Made by a program: the position numbers and the translations under genes | In this document: one piece after another, positions 8,001 through 13,582 of the stretch | Position numbering within the stretch: the first letter of the stretch is position 1 | Layout of the letters: the number at the start of each line of letters is the position of its first letter | The notes under the pieces: generated by a model | The model's input: only the letters and a program-made list of their open reading frames with translations | Told to the model about the DNA's origin: nothing | Databases searched by the model: none | DNA from: an uncultured Lachnospiraceae bacterium | Lineage (GTDB): Bacteria; Bacillota; Clostridia; Lachnospirales; Lachnospiraceae | Length of the DNA: 13,582 nt | Direction of reading: 5' to 3' | Assembly (NCBI GenBank): GCA_902784025.1 | Contig: CACZTF010000181.1 | Coordinates: 1-13,582 of the forward strand

Positions 8001-8542
8001 CTAAGAAAAAGAAAAAGATCATAAGAACTACTGGAGAGAATCTTAACCAGTACGGTTTTGCAAGATCTGCCGAAAAACTCAGAGGATCATTTCTTGTTAT
8101 TGAGAAAGCGGGTATCATAAAGCCTGAAGTGATCTCAGAGATAGTTGATGTGATGAGAAAGGATACCGGAAGGATGATAGTGATCGCAGAGGATACGGAT
8201 TCCGGCATTGAGTCTTTCATGAATTCAAATCCTGCTCTTCCTAAACTTTTTAACCACAGGATAAATATGCGGCCCTTTACAACAGATGAGCTTGTGGAGA
8301 TCGCTAAGGATCTGGCAGGTCAGAAAGGTTTTCAGATAAATGATGAGGGAACACTGGCGCTTTATCTTGAGATCGACGAGTTGAGGGCTTCCGAACCGAA
8401 GATCACTATTGATGACATGGACGCACTCACGGATGATGCCATCGCTCATGCACGTAAGCGTATCAAAAGGGAAACGGGTATAAGTCCCAAGAGGCAGGAT
8501 GAAAGTGTAAGTGTACTTACAAATGATGATTTCAGATATTGA
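5030..8542 (+). CDS. TPR-repeat protein with long low-complexity middle and degenerate AAA+ (CbxX/CfxQ-like) domain, function unknown
   Basis: Function unknown; 1170 residues. The start is GTG at 5030, with AAAGGGG eight bases upstream and no in-frame ATG before codon 46. Residues about 5-195 form helical pairs of TPR type (LADTYENLGELENARDMAI, LAELYAKNGENEKCAEVCD). Residues about 200-925 are mostly charged, low-complexity sequence with a probable coiled coil near 395-450, a helical patch near 515-570 and Lys/Asp/Glu-rich stretches. Two 23-residue Ala/Gly-dominated blocks lie at 238-260 and 674-696. The C-terminal part (about 940-1145) resembles CbxX/CfxQ/SpoVK AAA+ proteins, with FMNSNPAL and FTTDELVEIAKDLAGQKGF, but the P-loop is GADSVDKT (969-976), Walker B is FLVIEK (1021-1026) and the usual NPGLRSRF reads NPALPKLF, lacking the arginine. 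No signal peptide is seen, so it is probably cytoplasmic. I recall similar TPR plus AAA+ proteins in Lachnospiraceae, without an assigned role. It appears to be a single-gene unit between two terminators. Confidence 0.85.
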   Translation: MSKHDNYSKIEEIKNYYRNEDFLAAAELADSVDWQSVKSWDALAMMADTYENLGELENARDMAILAYNRNLGGNKLVYKLTDLLIKTGDLDDAEDVFNEYCQISKNAPDSYILEYHLLREKNAPDKELIRVLEEFKEIEPNERYMYRLAELYAKNGENEKCAEVCDNIALWFKDGDFAEGAVKLKKKTGAGLSPEQEKLFSSAKVKEEDLSKTGEVDLKGQINLGAEPEEEASSIEKGAAAAAAAGAAAAGGAVAAGAAGKIRNLVKNVFNDEEFDEEGSGMTAKVPASDIKAAAGEGSGETGDIAASEQDADTAAGAAVVAGSSEVMQDKDRHDIDPEIKENLSAEVKEELENESALRGEGVYAGEKQIDGQVNMTDWMTDVREKKYGGQSTKEYSKTELERMLEEKEEKSEAYDRLMAEQRKLADESGKPFNEANAKHNVEIQLAIDAARRDLDIRTGKGTAKMESAAEAVSIPASSEPEERPREETVLGAVLEAAGTEAVRESAGRTSDPSERMLRIESAVLSLLGARLSDKISVRGTEAPEDVVNAAALLVRYISGEYDSLQAAGTKTDPVADTKEEEKKSDVSGKEDKPDEAEAEIVSDASEEKNSGIKDKKDIADKKDDKKTEEQEKSETSVKKDTAKKVSAEVLKDSKDLKEKKSKKPVDKTSGKTGAAGAAVAGAAVAGAAAVTGGVLHEKARKAKEIFEGSKTEDTVMAAEIKGSGKKPSEMKPHEAEALKEIQGSKAPKEPVLTYDEEIMADRNAGREAGSESGIKDIPDEKAKKSRERNTGKTPDLGKMKLKKVTAEHVEAHLTDDEIAVAQGITSADKAADIITKRITAPISTADVEKAVAASENGDININEDDTFTDTTHIDKKMLREIIESSDGDDESEGKSTRRFDTTSKQDTSQLDNVLREDLPKGKREKIKGMFDEYYDMPEIDAQIEEYIAALPVEITREDSRNGNIIIAGADSVDKTALAKTIAKAVNISYPKKKKKIIRTTGENLNQYGFARSAEKLRGSFLVIEKAGIIKPEVISEIVDVMRKDTGRMIVIAEDTDSGIESFMNSNPALPKLFNHRINMRPFTTDELVEIAKDLAGQKGFQINDEGTLALYLEIDELRASEPKITIDDMDALTDDAIAHARKRIKRETGISPKRQDESVSVLTNDDFRY

Positions 8543-8543
8543 T

Positions 8544-8590
8544 ACGGGTTTGTATTTTTTACAGTAAGAGATCCGTCAAAGCCCGTTTTT
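8544..8590 (+). terminator. Probable intrinsic terminator after the TPR/AAA+-like gene
   Basis: ACGGG-TTTG at 8544-8552 pairs with CAAA-CCCGT at 8577-8586 with one bulged G (8581) and a 24-base loop, followed by five T (8586-8590) and two further T runs. The stem is interrupted and the loop large, so it may be leaky. No good promoter consensus is visible between here and the transketolase start, so some read-through into that gene is plausible. Confidence 0.6.
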
Positions 8591-8637
8591 AGTTTTTATC
8601 TTTTTTAGAAACAAAGAAAACAAAGGAGAAAATAAAT

Positions 8638-10635
8638 ATGAGTAACAACAAAGATGACATCCGGCAATTGGCAGTGAATGCCATTCGTATATTGTCTGCT
8701 GATGCTATCGAAAAGGCAAAGTCAGGGCATCCGGGTCTTCCTTTGGGGGCTGCTGCCATAGGGTATGAGATCTGGGCGGATCATCTTCGTCATGATCCTT
8801 CAGATCCTCAGTGGAAGAACAGGGATCGTTTTGTTCTTTCAGGAGGTCACGGTTCCATGCTCCTCTATTCCCTGCTCCATTTATTCGGATATGAAGGAAT
8901 GGATAAAGAGCAGCTGATGAATTTCAGACAGATGGACTCTCTTACACCCGGACATCCGGAGTATGGTCATACAACGGGTGTTGAGGCTACCACCGGACCA
9001 TTGGGACAGGGTATGTCTATGGCAGTGGGTATGGCTCTTGCTGAAAAGCATCTGGCGGCTGTTTTTAACCGTCCGGATTATCCGGTAGTGGATCATTATA
9101 CATATGTGCTCGGCGGTGACGGATGTATGATGGAAGGTATTTCATCAGAGGCCTTTTCTCTGGCCGGAGAGCTGGGCCTTGATAAGCTCATAGTGCTTTA
9201 TGATTCCAATAATATCTGTATAGAAGGAAGTACTGACGGGGTATTTACCGAAAATATCTCTGAACGCATGGAGGCTTTCGGGTTCCATACATTTACCGTA
9301 CATAACGGAAATGATCCGGATGAGATAGAGGATGCTATCTATAAGGCAAAGGCAGATACGGACAGACCTTCATTTATCATAATAAAAACGCAGATCGGAT
9401 ACGGCTGTCCTGCAAAGCAGGGGGATGCCTCGGCCCATGGGGAACCCCTTGGTGCTGAAAACATTACAGCTTTGCGCAAGGAACTTGACTGGCCTTCCAA
9501 TACTGCTTTTGAAGTGCCTGATGAGGTTTACGGGCATTATAAAGAAAAGATCGTCAGATGTAAGGAAGCACATGATGAATGGGATGAGCTTTTTGAAGCT
9601 TATTCGAAGGAATTTCCTAAGCTGAGGGAGAAATGGGATGCTTATCATGAAGGCATCGTTCCCGATGAGCTTTTCGGGTCTGAGGAGTATAATGCAGTGC
9701 CTGATAAAGCTGAAGCAACCCGTTCTTCTTCAGGTGTGATCCTTAATCTGATCAAAGACGCAGTACCTAATCTCATCGGAGGTTCAGCGGATCTTGCCCC
9801 GTCCAACAAGACGTATATGAAAGAAGCAGGTGATCTTTGCAGGGAAGATTTCTCGGGAAGGAATATCCGTTTTGGCGTACGTGAGGCAGCTATGGCAGGG
9901 ATCAGTAACGGTATCGCACTCCATGGAGGACTGCGGGCCTTTTGTGCAACATTTTTTGTGTTTTCAGATTACGTAAAGCCTATGGCGAGACTTTCTGCAC
10001 TTATGAAGCTGCCGGTAACATATGTGTTTACCCATGACAGCATAGGTGTAGGCGAAGATGGTCCCACACATGAGCCTGTTGAACAGCTGGCTATGCTTCG
10101 TGCCATGCCGGGAATCTCCGTGATAAGACCCTGTGACAGACGGGAAACGGCAGCTGCCTGGAAGTATGCCATGAGTAAAAATGATGAGCCCGTGGCACTT
10201 GTGCTCACAAGGCAAAATCTTGAGCAGCAGGAGAATTCTTCGCAGGATATCGGTAAAGGAGCATATATCATCAGCGAAAGTAAAAGAGATCCTGATGTGA
10301 TCCTTATAGGTACGGGGTCAGAGGTGGCTCTTTGTGTGGATGCGGCCAAAAAACTTGAAGAAGAAGGAGTATCCGTGCGTGTAGTGAGTATGCCATGCAT
10401 GGAACTTTTCGAAAAACAAGATGAAGCATACAAAGAAAGCATCCTTCCTTCTGACTGCAGAAAGAGAGTTTCAGTAGAGGCTCTTTCTTCATTCGGATGG
10501 GGGAGATACACCGGCCTTGACGGAAGAAACATATCCATGGACACATTCGGAGCATCTGCACCGGCAGGAGAGCTTTTTGAGAAGTTTGGATTTACCGTTG
10601 AGAATGTGATATCTGTTGTTAAGGATTTGATGTGA
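8638..10635 (+). CDS. tkt: Transketolase
   Basis: Thiamine diphosphate-dependent enzyme of the non-oxidative pentose phosphate pathway: moves two-carbon ketol units between sugar phosphates such as xylulose 5-phosphate and ribose 5-phosphate. A full-length single chain of 665 residues (E. coli TktA 663). Seen: KSGHPGLPLGAA with His31, LSGGHGSMLLY with His71, the cofactor/Mg motif GDGCMMEGISSEAF (160-173) closing with DSNN (189-192), AHGEPLG with His267, the catalytic Glu416 in FGVREAAMAGI, and the THDSIGVGEDGPTHEPVEQ segment (465-483) that confers transketolase identity. AAAGGAG at 8622-8628 fixes the ATG. The uvrC gene follows 41 bases later but has its own promoter-like site, so co-transcription is uncertain and no functional link is implied. 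Confidence 0.96.
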   Translation: MSNNKDDIRQLAVNAIRILSADAIEKAKSGHPGLPLGAAAIGYEIWADHLRHDPSDPQWKNRDRFVLSGGHGSMLLYSLLHLFGYEGMDKEQLMNFRQMDSLTPGHPEYGHTTGVEATTGPLGQGMSMAVGMALAEKHLAAVFNRPDYPVVDHYTYVLGGDGCMMEGISSEAFSLAGELGLDKLIVLYDSNNICIEGSTDGVFTENISERMEAFGFHTFTVHNGNDPDEIEDAIYKAKADTDRPSFIIIKTQIGYGCPAKQGDASAHGEPLGAENITALRKELDWPSNTAFEVPDEVYGHYKEKIVRCKEAHDEWDELFEAYSKEFPKLREKWDAYHEGIVPDELFGSEEYNAVPDKAEATRSSSGVILNLIKDAVPNLIGGSADLAPSNKTYMKEAGDLCREDFSGRNIRFGVREAAMAGISNGIALHGGLRAFCATFFVFSDYVKPMARLSALMKLPVTYVFTHDSIGVGEDGPTHEPVEQLAMLRAMPGISVIRPCDRRETAAAWKYAMSKNDEPVALVLTRQNLEQQENSSQDIGKGAYIISESKRDPDVILIGTGSEVALCVDAAKKLEEEGVSVRVVSMPCMELFEKQDEAYKESILPSDCRKRVSVEALSSFGWGRYTGLDGRNISMDTFGASAPAGELFEKFGFTVENVISVVKDLM

Positions 10636-10645
10636 CAGGTATAAT
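10616..10645 (+). promoter_or_regulatory. Candidate promoter for uvrC
   Basis: TTGTTA at 10616-10621, inside the last codons of transketolase, is followed after 18 bases by a perfect TATAAT at 10640-10645. The predicted start near 10652 leaves a leader of about 25 nt before the uvrC ATG. No terminator separates transketolase from uvrC. Confidence 0.45.
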
Positions 10646-10676
10646 TCCGTCAGACTTGCTTAAGATTTAAATAAAA

Positions 10677-12509
10677 ATGTTCGATATAAGCGAAGAATTA
10701 AAAAAAGTTCCCGATGTACCCGGTTGTTATCTTATGCATGGTGAAAGTGATGAGATCATATATGTAGGCAAGGCAAAGTTCCTGAAGAGGAGAGTACGCC
10801 AGTATTTTCAGGGAAGCAGGAATCTCTCTCCTAAGATAGCGCGTATGGTGGAACACATCAGACGCTTCGAATATATAGTTACTGATTCAGAACTTGAAGC
10901 CCTGGTACTTGAGTCGAATCTGATAAAAAAGAACAGGCCTAAGTATAACACCATGCTTATGGATGATAAATCCTATCCTTTTATCAAGGTTACTGTTAAA
11001 GAAACTTTTCCGAGAGTAATGCTCTCAAGAGACGCTAAACACGATTCAAACAGGTATTTTGGTCCGTACACATCATCGTTTGCGGTAAAAGAGATCATAG
11101 ATCTCCTGTGCAGTATTTATAAGATAAGAACATGCAGCAGACGTCTGCCCCGGGACATTGGAAAAGAAAGGCCATGTCTGGATCTTCATATCGGAAGATG
11201 CTGTGCTCCATGTTCGGGAAATGTTTCACAGGATGAGTACAGGGAATCTGTAGATGAGATAATCAGGTTTCTCAAAGGTAACAGTGAGCCTTTGATAAAA
11301 AGACTTAAAGAAAAAATGGAGGCGGCGTCTCAAAAACTGGACTTTGAAGAAGCAGCCAAGTACCGTGATCTTATTGCAAATGTGGATCACATAACACAAA
11401 AACAAAAGATCACAGAGGATGACGGAGCTGACAGGGATATTGTGGGATATGCAGCGGAGGGCTCAGATGCGGTTGTCCAGGTGTTTTTCATAAGAAACGG
11501 AAAACTTTTGGGGCGGGATCATTTTCACATGACCATCGCACAGAATGAACCCGGAGAGGTGATAGTTTCTTCTTTTTTGAAACAGTATTACGGAGGCACT
11601 CCGTATATACCTTCAAGTATCCTGGTCAGTGATGAGCCTGAGGATGCAGACCTGATCGGGGAATGGCTTTCAGGTCTTAAGTCCCGGAAAGTTACAATTG
11701 TTTCTCCGTTAAAGGGAAAAAAAGAGCGTCTTGTGTCCCTTGCATCCGAAAATGCATCTCTTATACTGAAAAATGATGCAGAAAAGCTGAAAAGAGAGGA
11801 GGCAAGAACGACAGGTGCCCTCAGGGAAATATCTGATGTTCTCGGTCTAAAGGAGATAAACCGTATTGAAGCGTATGACATTTCCAATACAAACGGTATC
11901 GAGTCAGTGGGATCCATGGTGGTCTTTGAAAAAGGGAGACCTAAAAAACATGATTACCGGAAATTTACGATAAAAACGATAAAAGGTCCGGATGACTACG
12001 GGAGTATGAGAGAAGTCCTCACAAGAAGATTTAAGAGAGCCTTGTCAGGCAGCAGCGGTGAAAACACTTCTTTTGATATTATCCCGGATCTTCTCCTCAT
12101 GGATGGCGGAAAGGGTCAGGTAAATATCGCGTTATCGGTATTATCAGGACTTGGTATTGACATACCGGTGGCAGGGATGGTAAAGGATGATCTTCACCGC
12201 ACAAGAGGACTTCTTTATGACGGTAAGGAAATGCCTTTGGATACTCATAGCGAGGGCTTTAAGCTTGTCACCCGTATACAGGATGAAGCCCACAGATTTG
12301 CGATCGAGTTTCATAAAAGCAGGAGAGGAAAAGCACAGGTGAGGTCCGTGCTCGATGATATACCGGGAGTGGGGCCGGTCAGGCGGACAGCGCTCCTTAA
12401 AGCTTTTGGAGATGTGGAACAGATAAGGACCAGGAGCGTGGATGAGCTTTCAAAGGTATCCGGGATGAATATATCCGCTGCCAAAAAGGTTTATGATTAT
12501 TTTCACTGA
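10677..12509 (+). CDS. uvrC: Excinuclease ABC subunit C (UvrC)
   Basis: Endonuclease of UvrABC nucleotide excision repair, making the 3' and 5' incisions around a lesion held by UvrB. 610 residues, as in E. coli. Domains in order: GIY-YIG nuclease (about 14-95: GCYLM, IIYVGKAKFLKRRVRQYF), four cysteines Cys153, Cys167, Cys175 and Cys179 matching those reported to hold an iron-sulfur cluster in E. coli UvrC, UVR/UvrB-contact helix (about 205-238, LDFEEAAKYRDLI), RNase H-like second nuclease (Asp401 in AYDISNTNG, Asp476 in LLLMDGGKGQ, His539 in DEAHRFA), and tandem helix-hairpin-helix (about 558-610, DDIPGVGPVRRTALLKAFG). The start fits the family N-terminus MFDI.EELKK exactly, yet the 20 bases upstream are A/T-rich and contain no Shine-Dalgarno sequence. 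Confidence 0.96.
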   Translation: MFDISEELKKVPDVPGCYLMHGESDEIIYVGKAKFLKRRVRQYFQGSRNLSPKIARMVEHIRRFEYIVTDSELEALVLESNLIKKNRPKYNTMLMDDKSYPFIKVTVKETFPRVMLSRDAKHDSNRYFGPYTSSFAVKEIIDLLCSIYKIRTCSRRLPRDIGKERPCLDLHIGRCCAPCSGNVSQDEYRESVDEIIRFLKGNSEPLIKRLKEKMEAASQKLDFEEAAKYRDLIANVDHITQKQKITEDDGADRDIVGYAAEGSDAVVQVFFIRNGKLLGRDHFHMTIAQNEPGEVIVSSFLKQYYGGTPYIPSSILVSDEPEDADLIGEWLSGLKSRKVTIVSPLKGKKERLVSLASENASLILKNDAEKLKREEARTTGALREISDVLGLKEINRIEAYDISNTNGIESVGSMVVFEKGRPKKHDYRKFTIKTIKGPDDYGSMREVLTRRFKRALSGSSGENTSFDIIPDLLLMDGGKGQVNIALSVLSGLGIDIPVAGMVKDDLHRTRGLLYDGKEMPLDTHSEGFKLVTRIQDEAHRFAIEFHKSRRGKAQVRSVLDDIPGVGPVRRTALLKAFGDVEQIRTRSVDELSKVSGMNISAAKKVYDYFH

Positions 12510-12546
12510 AATATACTTAATAAAAAATGCACGCTTTTTAAAAAAG

Positions 12547-12555
12547 TGCTATAAT
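12547..12555 (+). promoter_or_regulatory. Extended -10 promoter upstream of the SGNH-like gene
   Basis: TGC TATAAT at 12547-12555 is a perfect extended -10 element, about 40 bases after the uvrC stop. The bases at -35 (12527-12532) do not match consensus, as is common for extended -10 promoters. A start near 12562 predicts a leader of about 140 nt before the ATG at 12702. Confidence 0.6.
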
Positions 12556-12561
12556 ATGTCG

Positions 12562-12701
12562 GTGAAGAATTTTAAGACGCTAAGCATAGCGATCAGTTGC
12601 AGTAAATATCGTTATGGCTGAAAGATAAAGTTTAACATAACCTGCGGCTGTACATTCAGCAGGGTTGTATCAGGTGAGATTATAATATCAGGAGTGGATC
12701 G
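12562..12701 (+). promoter_or_regulatory. Long structured 5' leader with alternative hairpins
   Basis: The untranslated leader contains short helices that exclude each other. CGCTA/TAGCG (12578-12582 with 12587-12591), GTTATG/CATAAC (12611-12616 with 12636-12641) and CCTGC/GCAGG (12641-12645 with 12659-12663) compete with an 8-bp stem ATAGCGAT/ATCGTTAT (12586-12593 with 12608-12615, one G-U) and GCTGAA/TTCAGC (12617-12622 with 12655-12660). This gives two alternative folds, as in riboswitches or protein-controlled leaders. I do not recognise a known class: GACGCTAAGC at 12576-12585 recalls one element of GEMM-I c-di-GMP aptamers, but the other conserved parts are missing. The ribosome binding site AGGAG is at 12690-12694, outside these stems. 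Confidence 0.4.
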
Positions 12702-13582
12702 ATGAGCAGACAATATGTAGATAAAGGAATACGTATTAACAGAGGTCAGAGGCGCTGGCGCAGATATGGCAGCAAGATTCTTGCCGCTTGTATCGCCGCA
12801 GCTGCGATCATAGCCATAATAGCTATAGCTGCGGGTATAGGAAAAGGAAACGCAAAAAGCGGTTCGGATACGGCTGCCGGAACTTCTTCCGCCGGGTCCG
12901 GAAGTAATGTAGCTGATTCTGAAACAAGTGCATCGGAAGATGCTCAAAAGGATTCCGGTTCTTCATCAGAGACAGAGAATACATCAGAAAAAGAAACTTC
13001 CTCCGGAAACAGCAAGGGAGGAGCATTGTCAGGGGAGCCTGAAGAGGAAGAGTTTACTTCCGGTGAATATTACGATAATGCTGTATTTGTCGGCGATATG
13101 TTTGTTTACGGTATTGATGAGTATGGATACCTGGATTCTTCCAGACTTTTTTCCGCAAGCTTTATGACCGCTTCGAAAGCCATGGATCTGACAGAAGATA
13201 TTTCTGCTTTAAAACCTGCAAAGATTTTTGTTATGCTGGGTTTTGATGATGATAATATGAGTGAGGACAGAACAGCCCAGGAGTCAGCAGATTCTATCAT
13301 AGCATTACTGCAGGAATTAAAGGATAACAACCCTTCTGCTAATATATATGCTGTTTCAGAGATACCGGTTTCTGAAGAATATGAGAGCAGCGGTGCGGAT
13401 TATATATCACAGAAAGATCTGGATGGTATAAATGATCTTGTAAAGAAAGGCGCTGAAGCTGCAGGGATCGGATATATAAATGTATCAGATGTATTAAAAG
13501 ACGGGGATTACTTATCTATGGATTACTCCAATGACGGATGTCATGTGAAAAAGGACTACTATCCCTTTATATTAAACGGGAT
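12702..13582 (+). CDS. Membrane-anchored extracellular SGNH-like protein, likely lacking catalytic residues (3' end outside window)
   Basis: Open to the window end: 293 residues plus two bases. The ATG is preceded by AGGAG at 12690-12694 (7-base spacing). An Arg-rich N-terminus (RGQRRWRRYGSK) precedes one hydrophobic segment (about 25-47), then a Ser/Thr/Glu/Gly-rich linker to about 120, the pattern of an N-in signal anchor with the rest outside the cell. From about 124 the sequence follows the GDSL/SGNH hydrolase fold: NAVFVGDMFVYGI in the block I position, KIFVMLGFDDDN in block III, IYAVSEIPV, and YSNDGCHVKKDYY in block V with Asp278 and His281. The nucleophile Ser of GDS is Met133, and the Asn of the block III G-x-N motif is Asp182. 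Acyl-hydrolase activity is therefore doubtful; a cell-surface binding role is possible. No substrate can be named. Confidence 0.8.
   Translation, partial: MSRQYVDKGIRINRGQRRWRRYGSKILAACIAAAAIIAIIAIAAGIGKGNAKSGSDTAAGTSSAGSGSNVADSETSASEDAQKDSGSSSETENTSEKETSSGNSKGGALSGEPEEEEFTSGEYYDNAVFVGDMFVYGIDEYGYLDSSRLFSASFMTASKAMDLTEDISALKPAKIFVMLGFDDDNMSEDRTAQESADSIIALLQELKDNNPSANIYAVSEIPVSEEYESSGADYISQKDLDGINDLVKKGAEAAGIGYINVSDVLKDGDYLSMDYSNDGCHVKKDYYPFILNG

Noticed and set aside
12521..12549. GCAC/GTGC hairpin after uvrC as a uvrC terminator
   Set aside because: The T tract that would make it a terminator lies on the minus-strand side (ATTTTTT), whereas on the + strand the stem runs into TATAATATG, which is the extended -10 promoter. 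All genes here are on the + strand.
12556..12621. 21-codon ORF (MSVKNFKTL...) in the leader of the SGNH-like gene
   Set aside because: Its ATG directly follows the -10 box, upstream of the expected transcript start, and has no ribosome binding site. It is probably chance.
12668..12692. Repeated TATCAGG (12668-12674 and 12686-12692) as a duplicated ribosome binding site
   Set aside because: No start codon lies at suitable distance after the first copy; only the second is placed for the ATG at 12702. A 7-base repeat is weak evidence of anything more.

Overview
The window carries ten protein-coding genes, all on the + strand: eight complete and two cut by the window edges. The base composition is moderately AT-rich. 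Ribosome binding sites are strong and purine-rich, the RecR/UvrC/DnaX proteins are Firmicutes-like, and dnaX, ybaB and recR are packed together. The long TPR/degenerate-AAA+ gene resembles proteins I recall from the family Lachnospiraceae. I read this as a Lachnospiraceae-like clostridial chromosome (Butyrivibrio/Roseburia type). The genus is a guess and nothing here looks horizontally acquired.

Layout. (1) 1-2134: the end of a tryptophan cluster, with the 3' end of trpD, a 219-base gap that may hold a promoter, then trpC and trpF 11 bases apart. trpB and trpA do not follow; the next gene is dnaX. (2) 2200-4837: dnaX-ybaB-recR, a replication and recombinational-repair operon with one-base stop/start overlaps, ended by an intrinsic terminator at 4919-4945. 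(3) 5030-8542: a 1170-residue protein of unknown function, read from a GTG start. It has an N-terminal TPR-like solenoid, a long charged low-complexity middle with two 23-residue Ala/Gly blocks, and a C-terminal AAA+ domain related to the CbxX/CfxQ/SpoVK group whose catalytic motifs are eroded. An 11-bp tandem repeat plus a third copy lies just in front of it, and a terminator-like hairpin follows. (4) 8638-10635: transketolase, followed by uvrC (10677-12509), which has its own candidate promoter and no Shine-Dalgarno sequence. (5) 12702 to the end: a membrane-anchored, extracellular SGNH-like protein, truncated by the window. It is preceded by an extended -10 promoter and a roughly 140-nt leader with alternative hairpins.

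Most of the window is housekeeping: tryptophan synthesis, the polymerase III clamp loader, RecFOR-type repair, the pentose phosphate pathway and nucleotide excision repair. The points most worth a second look are the TPR/pseudo-AAA+ protein and its upstream repeats, the SGNH-like protein that has lost its nucleophile Ser and block III Asn, the switch-like leader in front of it, and a possible -1 frameshift site in dnaX that would yield a gamma-sized short product. No RNA gene, insertion sequence, CRISPR array, attachment site or origin was recognised. No intergenic stretch exceeds about 220 bases.
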